DNA from: an uncultured Pseudomonadota bacterium
GTDB lineage: Bacteria > Pseudomonadota > Gammaproteobacteria > Burkholderiales > Nitrosomonadaceae
Direction: 5' to 3'
DNA length: 5,189 nucleotides
Assembly: GCA_903957805.1 (NCBI GenBank)
Contig: CAJBQQ010000201.1
Coordinates: 1-5,189 of the forward strand
Below, piece after piece: positions 1 to 5,092 of this stretch. The translations under genes and the position numbers were made by a program. The notes beneath the pieces are model-generated. The model searched no databases. It saw nothing but the letters and a program-made list of their open reading frames with translations, and was not told where the DNA came from. Each line of letters starts with the position of its first letter. Position 1 is the first letter of the stretch.

Positions 1-183
1 GGTGGGCAGACTCGGATCATCTATCATACCGACACCATCCAAGAGGTTTGGGTACCCCCCCTGGCAGGAAATCTTTTTATCGAGCACGAAATCCGAGAGC
101 AATTCAAAGAGATGAGGGCTGAAATCATGAAACGAAAGCGAGTACTCACCCCCTCGACACCACCCAGAACTCCAACTCATTGA
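1..183 (+). CDS. C-terminal end of an SRPBCC (START/polyketide cyclase-like) family protein, partial
   Basis: An open frame runs from base 1 to a TGA at 181-183 and gives 60 residues with no start in the window, so the gene begins upstream. The visible part begins GGQTRIIYHTD, continues through VWVPPLAGNLFIEHEIREQF, and ends in a basic, proline- and threonine-rich tail. The order of a 'TR-x-x-Y' beta strand, a 'VPP' turn and a long amphipathic helix is typical of the end of SRPBCC-fold proteins (START, polyketide cyclase/dehydrase, CoQ10-binding-like), in which the last helix closes over a hydrophobic ligand pocket. Such proteins bind lipids or other hydrophobic ligands, but no ligand can be named here. 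It lies 71 bp upstream of srkA on the same strand. The family call comes from pattern recognition on a short fragment and is moderate; the reading frame itself is secure. Confidence 0.55.
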   Translation, partial: GGQTRIIYHTDTIQEVWVPPLAGNLFIEHEIREQFKEMRAEIMKRKRVLTPSTPPRTPTH

Positions 184-254
184 TCGCGTGAGAGCGCCCT
201 GTTACCCTTTGTCAGACAACATTAACCTGAAGCACCCATCACGAGTAACGATCA

Positions 255-1253
255 GTGATAGAAACGAATAACCTACCCCCACAAGATTTCTCCACACTCC
301 CCCCTGACCGCGTATTGAACGCGGTGGAGAGCGTAGGATTTCGCAGCGACGGCCGCCTACTAGCACTCAACAGCTACGAGAACCGCGTCTACCAGATCGG
401 CCTTGAAGAGGGTGCTCCGCTGATTGCAAAGTTCTATCGTCCGAAGCGGTGGACCGATGAGGCCATACTCGAGGATCATTCCTTCGTGCAAGAACTGGTT
501 GATCACGAGATTCCAGTAGTGCCGGCGATGTTACTGAATGGAAAGACACTGCACACTTTTGAGGGGTTCCGGTTCTCTGTTTTCCCAAAACATGGTGGCC
601 GAGCACCCGAACTGGAAGGCCGCTCAACGTTAGAATGGATGGGACGATTCTTGGGGCGTATCCACGCGATCGGTTCCCTCAAACCATATCAAGAACGTCC
701 CACTCTAGATATCAAGAGCTTTGGTGAACAACCACGCGATTATCTGCTCTCTCATGAGTTCATTCCGGCCGATCTCGATACAGCCTATCGCAGCGCAGTC
801 GATCTTGCGCTAGAGAGTGTCCGATACTGCTTTAGCCGTGCAGGCGAAGTGGCTAGCCTGCGCTTGCACGGAGACTGCCATGTGGGTAACGTGCTATGGA
901 CGGATCAGGGTCCTCATTTTGTAGACTTTGATGACAGTCGAATGGGACCTGCGGTGCAGGATCTATGGATGCTATTGTCGGGGGATCGCGCCGATATGGT
1001 CCATCAATTAACCGATGTACTGGTCGGGTATGAAGACTTCTGTGATTTCAATGAGCGAGAACTCCACCTGATCGAGGCACTGCGGACCCTACGACTGATC
1101 CATTATGCAGCATGGCTTGCACACCGCTGGGATGACCCCGCCTTCAAGCAGGCATTCCCCTGGTTCAATACCCAACGGTATTGGCAGGACCGCATTCTCG
1201 AATTGCGCGAACAGATTGCACTGATGGATGAGCCGCCTCTGTGGCAGGCATAA
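255..1253 (+). CDS. srkA: Stress response kinase A (SrkA/RdoA/YihE family Ser/Thr protein kinase)
   Basis: The 332-residue product matches the length of E. coli SrkA (about 328) and shares its hallmark blocks. LNSYENRVYQ at residues 38-47 is the nucleotide-loop region. IAKFYRP carries the ATP-anchoring Lys59 and is followed by RW and ILE-H blocks. LHGDCHVGN holds the catalytic Asp207 and metal-binding Asn212. HFVDFDDSR holds the metal-binding Asp224, and GPAVQDLWMLL and FPWFN follow. The fold is the aminoglycoside-phosphotransferase/choline-kinase type of the protein-kinase superfamily. In E. coli the cytoplasmic enzyme phosphorylates serine/threonine and itself, is induced through Cpx envelope stress, and counters stress-induced death; that role is inferred here from homology. 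The start is GTG at 255: the homologous N-terminus begins there and no other start lies close. The ribosome site is weak (GAG about 10 bases upstream). All catalytic residues are present. In enterobacteria dsbA usually follows srkA; here a ychJ-like gene follows after 48 bp, so the neighbourhood differs. Confidence 0.95.
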   Translation: MIETNNLPPQDFSTLPPDRVLNAVESVGFRSDGRLLALNSYENRVYQIGLEEGAPLIAKFYRPKRWTDEAILEDHSFVQELVDHEIPVVPAMLLNGKTLHTFEGFRFSVFPKHGGRAPELEGRSTLEWMGRFLGRIHAIGSLKPYQERPTLDIKSFGEQPRDYLLSHEFIPADLDTAYRSAVDLALESVRYCFSRAGEVASLRLHGDCHVGNVLWTDQGPHFVDFDDSRMGPAVQDLWMLLSGDRADMVHQLTDVLVGYEDFCDFNERELHLIEALRTLRLIHYAAWLAHRWDDPAFKQAFPWFNTQRYWQDRILELREQIALMDEPPLWQA

Positions 1254-1301
1254 ATCATCGACTCTGAAGGGATCCAGAATCTCTCTCAAAATAAAATCGG
1301 C

Positions 1302-1706
1302 ATGAACAATCAGTCTATTCTTTGCCCTTGCGGAAATGCCAATAAAGAATATACCGACTGCTGTGCCCGCTATCTGAACGGTCATGAGGATGCTGCTACT
1401 GCAGAAGCATTGATGCGTTCTCGATACACCGCATATACGTTTGAGAATGAAGATTATCTACTCGCGACCTGGCATCCGAGCACCCGCCCAGATTCACTTA
1501 AACTGGCAGAAGGCCCTCACAAGAAATGGTTAGGACTGCGAGTCAGCCGTCATGAACAGACTGGGAGAGATCATTCAATTGTAGAGTTTGTCGCGCGCTA
1601 CAAGGTGGGAGGGCGTGCCCACCGGCTGCATGAGATCAGCCGGTTCGTTCGTGAGGGAGGGAGGTGGCTCTATGTGGATGGCGAGACATCGCCTGCAGCA
1701 GGCTAA
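1302..1706 (+). CDS. ychJ: YchJ-family (UPF0225) protein with N-terminal SEC-C zinc motif
   Basis: This 134-residue protein starts with a SEC-C-type metal-binding motif: CPCGN at residues 8-12 and the CC pair at 20-21, which give four zinc-binding cysteines (Cys8, 10, 20, 21). A compact NTF2-like domain follows with family blocks LMRSRYTAY (37-45), DYLLATWHPS (51-60), WLGLRV (76-81), VEFVARY (94-100) and SRFVREGGRWLYVDG (113-127). The biochemical role of YchJ proteins is not established. SEC-C motifs in SecA and elsewhere bind zinc and can contact ribosomes or partner proteins. E. coli YchJ is about 152 residues and ends in a second SEC-C motif. Here the protein stops soon after YVDG, so that C-terminal motif is absent; the frame is intact, so this looks like a natural short form. 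No good Shine-Dalgarno is seen before the ATG, which would fit translation coupled to srkA 48 bp upstream. Its TAA stop directly abuts the stop of the opposing RIO gene. Confidence 0.9.
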   Translation: MNNQSILCPCGNANKEYTDCCARYLNGHEDAATAEALMRSRYTAYTFENEDYLLATWHPSTRPDSLKLAEGPHKKWLGLRVSRHEQTGRDHSIVEFVARYKVGGRAHRLHEISRFVREGGRWLYVDGETSPAAG

Positions 1707-2558
1707 CTATCGCGCTAGTGATGCACGATAAAGCTGCCTTGCCTCTTCCTCCTTGAGAGTGTCGTTAATCTCACGCATCACCCCCTTCATATCGACAGGC
1801 TTCTCGACACGCTCGAAGCACCCGGTCAGGACACTCTCCGGGCGGAGCTGGTTCTTTTGGTAGAGGGACCATATCTCCATACCATAGTCAGTCGTCAACA
1901 ACTCGGGTGCAAAGCGACCGAAGTAAATAGCCAGATTTTCAACATCCCGGAGCAGCATCTTGCAGGCCTGGTTGTTGGCTGCTGCATCGATGGCCTGAGG
2001 GAGATCGATGATGACGGGCCCTTCGCTATCGACCAGTATGTTGTATTCTGATAAGTCGCCATGCACCACCCCGGCGCAGAGCATACGCACCACCTGAGTG
2101 ATCAGTATGCGGTGGTACTCGCGTGACAGATCTGGGGTGAGCATCAAGTCATTCAGCCGCGGTGCAGCATTCCCCTCTCCATCGGTCACGAGCTCCATCA
2201 ACAGCACGCCCTCATGAAAATTATACGGTTTGGGAACACGCACACCTGCAGCTGCGAGGCGGTACAGGGCATCTACCTCTGCACTCTGCCATGCCTCCTC
2301 CTGCGCTTTGCGTCCATAGCTGGTTCCCTTTTCCATGGCCCGAGCGCGACGACTATTCTTCACCTTACGGCCTTCGGTATAGTCGGTACTTTGGCGGAAG
2401 CTACGCTTATTGGCCTCTTTGTAAACCTTTGCGCAGCGCACTTCTTCTCCGCAGCGGACTACGAAGACTGCGGCCTCTTTTCCGCTCATCAGTTGCCGAA
2501 TGACCTCGTCAACTAGGCCATCTTGGATCAACGGTTCAATTCTCTTGGGGGTTTTCAT
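1707..2558 (-). CDS. RIO-type serine protein kinase (PA4780-like bacterial RIO kinase)
   Basis: The 283-residue product is a complete RIO-fold kinase. The shortened nucleotide loop MSGKEAAVF lies at residues 24-32. The ATP-anchoring lysine Lys44 is in RCAKVYK. A RIO1-like flexible stretch (FRQSTDYTEGRKVKNSRRARA, about 54-74) follows, then VPKPY (108-112) and LLMELV (119-124). The catalytic loop VVHGDLSEYN (164-173) carries Asp168 and Asn173, and the metal-binding IIDLPQA (183-189) carries Asp185. As in other RIO enzymes, the activation loop and substrate-binding subdomains of ordinary kinases are missing. Archaeal and eukaryotic RIO1 act in small-subunit ribosome maturation; the substrate of the proteobacterial forms is not settled, and nothing here identifies it. 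The ATG at 2558 is the only close in-frame start of the usual kind; a GAGAG lies about 13 bases before it, so the ribosome site is poor. The gene converges on ychJ with touching stop codons. The cytochrome gene lies 210 bp upstream on the same strand. Confidence 0.93.
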   Translation of the reverse strand: MKTPKRIEPLIQDGLVDEVIRQLMSGKEAAVFVVRCGEEVRCAKVYKEANKRSFRQSTDYTEGRKVKNSRRARAMEKGTSYGRKAQEEAWQSAEVDALYRLAAAGVRVPKPYNFHEGVLLMELVTDGEGNAAPRLNDLMLTPDLSREYHRILITQVVRMLCAGVVHGDLSEYNILVDSEGPVIIDLPQAIDAAANNQACKMLLRDVENLAIYFGRFAPELLTTDYGMEIWSLYQKNQLRPESVLTGCFERVEKPVDMKGVMREINDTLKEEEARQLYRASLAR

Positions 2559-2768
2559 CAGTGTCGCGTTACTCTCAAATTTTCCCGTTCGCCCTGAAAA
2601 AAATCGCTACTAGGCAGGAACACATGGAATATACAGGAAAGGATAGAGTCTGTGACCTTCCAGTACGCTATCAAGTCCCCGTTCTTAGGGATACGAAACT
2701 TCCTCTTGGGCCTATCCATCGTTGTCACTCATCCCCCACAGCACGAACCACGGCCATCGAGTGGGCTC
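2559..2768. other. 210-bp spacer between the cytochrome b gene and the RIO kinase gene
   Basis: Both flanking genes read on the minus strand, so this should hold the end of the cytochrome transcript and any promoter for the RIO gene. No strong hairpin with a T-run was found after the cytochrome stop. On the minus strand a TATATT word (complement of about 2628-2633) is a possible -10 hexamer for the RIO gene, but no convincing -35 partner was found. A plus-strand frame from a GTG at 2561 to 2803 could encode 80 residues. It shows no recognisable domain, starts just outside the RIO gene and runs into the cytochrome gene, so it is not called as a gene. Confidence 0.5.
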
Positions 2769-3350
2769 CTACTTCGTTCTGGATGAGCCACCTTTTGAAA
2801 TGAATAGCATGAACCTTGCTAGTGGCCATCTGAATAAGATTATGTATGCGATATGCATCGCCACAAATACCATCATCAGATTCGAGAGGGCCTCATGAGC
2901 CTCCTCGAGAAGACCATCTTCCTCATCCCCCTCATTCTCATGTTCCCCTTTAAACGCGGACTTCAAATCCAGTTTCTTGTCCCCATCAGCATAGGCTGGC
3001 GCGATTACCTCAGCAGCAGCTGTCATACCGACGGTCTTACCCCGATCGAGAGCAACCCCTGTGACAGTAGCCCCGATTAATGACAAAAAAATCCCCAGCA
3101 TTAACGTCTTACTGATGGCCGGGTGACTCAGGAAGTTTCTAGCGCTCAACCCTTCGAACGAGGGGTGGAATCGTGTCAATCCGAACTGACTCTCTCCACT
3201 CAACGTCCAGAGCAATCGCAACACAATAATGCCCCCTGCGCTATATCCAAGCCAGGCATGAACCACCTCAAGCTCGCCCGTCACAAAGGATAGAAGGGCA
3301 AGGACTGCCTGCGTAGCGTGGTATGCCCGGATGCGGTGGATGGCACTCAT
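2769..3350 (-). CDS. Cytochrome b561-like (cytochrome b/b6-domain) di-heme membrane protein
   Basis: The 193-residue protein has four hydrophobic segments at about residues 12-24, 31-50, 82-100 and 154-174. Family marks include VVHAWLGYSAGG followed by VLRLLWTLSG (29-52), HPAISKTLMLGIFLSLIGATVTG (76-98, key residues His76, Pro77, Gly98), and HEALSNLMMVFVAMHIAYI (152-170). Histidines 11, 31, 152 and 166 fall where this family (Ni/Fe-hydrogenase b-subunit-like and bacterial b561 proteins) ligates two b hemes, so it probably carries electrons across or within the cytoplasmic membrane. Its partner cannot be identified; relatives often sit beside c-type cytochromes, but none is visible here. The first helix is short and the N-terminus has only about ten residues before it. 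A charged loop between helices 3 and 4 (121-151) is rich in Asp, Glu and Lys. The ATG at 3350 has AGGAG (complement of 3363-3367) 12 bases upstream, a good core at slightly long spacing. Confidence 0.85.
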   Translation of the reverse strand: MSAIHRIRAYHATQAVLALLSFVTGELEVVHAWLGYSAGGIIVLRLLWTLSGESQFGLTRFHPSFEGLSARNFLSHPAISKTLMLGIFLSLIGATVTGVALDRGKTVGMTAAAEVIAPAYADGDKKLDLKSAFKGEHENEGDEEDGLLEEAHEALSNLMMVFVAMHIAYIILFRWPLARFMLFISKGGSSRTK

Positions 3351-3658
3351 GCGAGTATGTTGCTCCTGTCGATTTGTAGGTGTTGGTCAGAGAACTACCC
3401 GCACCAAAACGTCCCTCTCAACCATTCAAGTAACAGGTTGAGATACGACCTCCTCAGAATAAATGCTTGCAAACTATCACCGTCTTAATTTACCAGTCCC
3501 AGAGCATAGTCATGCGGTGCAGCAATGGCCAAGACTGATACTGCAATAAATATCATAGTACGGCTTAGAGAATGTTGCCGTCATAGAGGTGATCTTTCCA
3601 CTCAAATCATCACAACCGCGTATTACCCTCTCTCTTCCTGATAGCGCTCACTGCAGGG
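3351..3658. other. 308-bp divergent intergenic region between the cytochrome b and psiE-like genes
   Basis: This spacer must carry the start signals for both divergent genes. It holds the cytochrome ribosome site (complement of 3363-3367) and an exact inverted repeat at 3416-3443. It also contains a very short minus-strand frame (3556-3485, 23 codons beginning MIFIAVSVLAIAAP) that resembles the hydrophobic core of a signal peptide but has no ribosome site. No sigma-70 promoter with both hexamers at normal spacing could be picked with confidence on either strand. No convincing PHO box (paired CTGTCAT at 11-bp period) was seen before psiE; isolated GTCAT words occur near 3508 and 3577. Confidence 0.5.
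3416..3443. repeat. Perfect 8-bp inverted repeat, possible operator upstream of the cytochrome b gene
   Basis: TCTCAACC at 3416-3423 and GGTTGAGA at 3436-3443 are exact reverse complements separated by 12 bases. The dyad lies 66-93 bases before the cytochrome start codon on the minus strand. That position suits a dimeric regulator's binding site better than a terminator, since no T-run follows on either strand. The half-site word GTTGAGA recurs in the spacer after the 4370 gene. The regulator is unknown. The repeat is directly seen; its function is inference. Confidence 0.45.
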
Positions 3659-4207
3659 ATGGAGAGGGATCAAAAGGATCTACCTGCAGATTCTTACCTC
3701 TTTCATATTTCTGTAACAAACCCCGTGTATATTCCGGTCAATATGATTTTTTCTCCCATTAAAATCTTTGATCGTGCGATCAATCTAATATTCGGGGTGT
3801 TGCTGCTTTTTATCACCATCGGGGTTGCTGCCGGTGTCGTTAATTTATTCTTGCAGTTGCGCGATCTCGTTACAAATACCGATATCACAGGACACTACGT
3901 CCGCCTTGTTTCGGATGTCTTGACTCTGTTTGTATTGATCGAACTCTCTCGCTCTCTTGTCTCCCATTTTGACGAGCACCGCCTACGTCTAACATTCATC
4001 GCAGATGCGGGTATTGTGTTTGTTCTGCGTGAGATCATGATCCAGCTATTTGAACATAAGATCTCGGCAGACGAGATTTATGCCTTGAGTGCTTTACTGC
4101 TGGTGTTGGGCTGTCTTCGAACCGCAGCAGTCTTAGTCTATCAACGTGAGAAGCGTCTCCTCGTTAAAAGCAGCAAGGTCAAGCAACCGTTTATGCAAAC
4201 ACCTTGA
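3659..4207 (+). CDS. PsiE-family (phosphate-starvation-inducible) membrane protein
   Basis: The 182-residue frame has four hydrophobic segments at about residues 41-63, 81-100, 111-131 and 140-161. The block RLRLTFIADAGIVFVLREI (108-126), then IQLFEHK (128-134) and LLLVLGCLRTAAVLVY (146-161), resembles the PsiE domain, in which an 'R-E-I/L' segment and a short charged loop precede the last helix. E. coli PsiE is an inner-membrane protein of 136 residues, induced by phosphate starvation and controlled by PhoB and CRP; its biochemical role is unknown. This version is longer because of about 35 extra N-terminal residues. The start is uncertain: ATG at 3659 has CAGGG directly against it with no spacing, and ATG at 3743 (Met29) would give a protein starting just before helix 1, but also lacks a good ribosome site. 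A 37-bp AT-rich inverted repeat begins at its stop codon. The gene is monocistronic or leads into the orphan gene 162 bp downstream. Confidence 0.8.
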   Translation: MERDQKDLPADSYLFHISVTNPVYIPVNMIFSPIKIFDRAINLIFGVLLLFITIGVAAGVVNLFLQLRDLVTNTDITGHYVRLVSDVLTLFVLIELSRSLVSHFDEHRLRLTFIADAGIVFVLREIMIQLFEHKISADEIYALSALLLVLGCLRTAAVLVYQREKRLLVKSSKVKQPFMQTP

Positions 4208-4243
4208 ATAAATTTTTTGCGCTGATCTGCGAGCGAATTTATT
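4207..4243 (+). terminator. AT-rich stem-loop at the end of the psiE-like gene
   Basis: AATAAATT (4207-4214) pairs exactly with AATTTATT (4236-4243). Inside it CGCT (4220-4223) pairs with AGCG (4232-4235) around an 8-base loop, leaving TTTTG unpaired on the left arm. The structure begins on the last base of the psiE stop codon. The T-run lies inside the left arm rather than after the stem, so it is not a textbook intrinsic terminator. It may still end or protect the psiE message. Confidence 0.35.
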
Positions 4244-4277
4244 AACTACCGTCATTCAGAGGCATCCTCCGCCTTTA

Positions 4278-4301
4278 ATGAAGTCTTCATAAAACCTTCA
4301 T
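4278..4301 (+). promoter_or_regulatory. CTTCAT repeats and palindrome, possible regulator-binding site before the 4370 gene
   Basis: ATGAAGTCTTCAT (4278-4290) is a perfect 13-bp palindrome, and a second CTTCAT follows at 4296-4301, exactly 11 bases after the one at 4285-4290. The 10-base word AGTCTTCATA at 4282-4291 occurs again at 4361-4370, across the start of the next gene. Tandem half-sites at 11-bp period are the layout of PHO boxes, but the word itself matches the E. coli PhoB half-site CTGTCAT only in its TCAT end. The spacing and position, about 70-90 bases before a start codon, suggest a regulatory site. The identity of the regulator is inference. Confidence 0.4.
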
Positions 4302-4369
4302 CGAAATGCAATCTCTTGTAGTTACTCTGAAACTCTCTAAATAACGTCTACTGCCGGAGTAGTCTTCAT

Positions 4370-4834
4370 ATGGTATCTGCCCGTGCCACTGTCATGACTG
4401 CAATCCTGATCTCTGTTCTCACCCACTCGTCCCCCTCATTTGCGGGGTATCTTGATACAACTTTAGGTGGGTTTATGATGCTCGCCCATCTGAATCTAGC
4501 CATCATCGTATTCTTGGGATTCTATGTGTCGGCCACTCTAAAAAAGACCAGACACAATCTCCCCAGAAAGAACGAACCTAAGAACGTATCCGATCTAATC
4601 AAGCACCACGAACAATCAGTAGATCAATCTAATAGCGCTCTTATCAATGTTCTGAGACTACGCACCAACCAGGAAAGAGGCTCTCATAACAAGACTAAGG
4701 TTCTGCCGAGGGCTTGGCCGGAGAAGTCAGTCCAGTCCAGACTCCACCCGCATAATATTGATGCATGCTGGATTAAGACCAGTAAAGAGTTCCGCTATGT
4801 GAGTGGTCCCGACAGTCAGCGTATTGGCACATGA
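4370..4834 (+). CDS. Hypothetical small protein with secretion-type N-terminus and one membrane segment
   Basis: I do not recognise this 154-residue protein. Residues 1-25 look like a signal peptide: a short basic start (MVSARA), a hydrophobic core (TVMTAILISVL) and a polar end SPSFA before Gly26, a plausible cleavage point. A strong membrane segment follows at about 34-56 (from FMMLAHLN to FYVSATL), ended by KKTRH, which by the positive-inside rule would place the tail in the cytoplasm. Residues 60-154 are polar and basic (many Lys, Arg, His, Asn, Ser) with no known domain. A single Cys133 lies in the tail. The ATG at 4370 has GGAG (4356-4359) ten bases upstream, a credible ribosome site, which supports a real gene. 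The low-complexity tail raises the alternative that only the N-terminal third is an old coding sequence followed by drifted or frameshifted sequence. It lies 162 bp after the psiE-like gene on the same strand. Confidence 0.5.
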   Translation: MVSARATVMTAILISVLTHSSPSFAGYLDTTLGGFMMLAHLNLAIIVFLGFYVSATLKKTRHNLPRKNEPKNVSDLIKHHEQSVDQSNSALINVLRLRTNQERGSHNKTKVLPRAWPEKSVQSRLHPHNIDACWIKTSKEFRYVSGPDSQRIGT

Positions 4835-4908
4835 GTTTCGAGTGGATAGCTTTCTTTATGCGACGACAGGTCTAAAGGTATCCCTGCTATAACTCGCATA
4901 TCTCTCTC

Positions 4909-4938
4909 ATTCATGCCCTCTTCGGATACTGCATGAAT
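4909..4938. repeat. 8-bp inverted repeat with a cUUCGg-type inner loop
   Basis: ATTCATGC (4909-4916) and GCATGAAT (4931-4938) are exact reverse complements around a 14-base interval. Within that interval CTTCGG (4920-4925) is the highly stable C(UUCG)G tetraloop sequence on the plus strand, with one further U-A pair outside it. On the plus strand it lies 75 bases after the 4370 gene stop and could be a 3' message hairpin. A weaker imperfect hairpin, CCCCTG/CAGAGG (4942-4957) followed by TTTGTT, comes just after and could serve as a poor terminator. Confidence 0.4.
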
Positions 4939-4979
4939 CGTCCCCTGTCAGCAGAGGTTTGTTGAGAGCATAAAAGTTG

Positions 4980-5050
4980 CCTCTCACATCGGAAAAAACT
5001 TCAACCCACTGGCGTCTACTGTGTAGACGCTGGTCAGATGCGTTGAGAGG
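4980..5050. repeat. Two-tier foldable palindrome in the spacer between convergent genes
   Basis: The inner hairpin is an exact 8-bp pair, GCGTCTAC (5012-5019) and GTAGACGC (5023-5030), with a 3-base loop. On the plus-strand RNA it extends to 12 pairs (5008-5034) if two G-U pairs are allowed. An outer stem wraps it: CCTCTCA (4980-4986) pairs with TGAGAGG (5044-5050) and CATC (4987-4990) with GATG (5037-5040), with CGT (5041-5043) bulged out. On the minus strand the inner hairpin lies about 60 bases after the dehydrogenase stop and is followed, 14 bases later, by T6 (complement of 4993-4998), so it may act as that gene's terminator. It could instead be a small structured RNA. The pairing is seen directly; either role is inferred. 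Confidence 0.45.
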
Positions 5051-5092
5051 TTACTAAACCATCGGACTAATTTGATCGAGGTGATCTGTCGG

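Noticed and set aside
209..219. TTGTCAGACAA palindrome before srkA
   Set aside because: An 11-bp dyad with 5-bp arms is easily due to chance, and it does not match a site I can name.
1857..2516. Three plus-strand frames inside the RIO kinase gene
   Set aside because: They lie entirely within a strongly supported kinase gene on the other strand and show no family motifs; they are antisense shadows.
2561..2803. Plus-strand 80-residue frame starting at GTG
   Set aside because: It has no recognisable domain and no ribosome site, its composition is not protein-like, and its end overlaps the cytochrome gene.
3498..3590. PHO box before the psiE-like gene
   Set aside because: Only single GTCAT words are present, without a second half-site at 11-bp spacing, so PhoB control cannot be claimed from this region.
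4980..5050. Integron attC site
   Set aside because: The foldable shape suggested it, but the required GTTRRRY and RYYYAAC core sites do not both occur at the ends, and no integrase or cassette layout is visible.
4961..5050. Retron-type msr/msd RNA
   Set aside because: The nested hairpins are only superficially similar, and no reverse transcriptase gene is present in the window.
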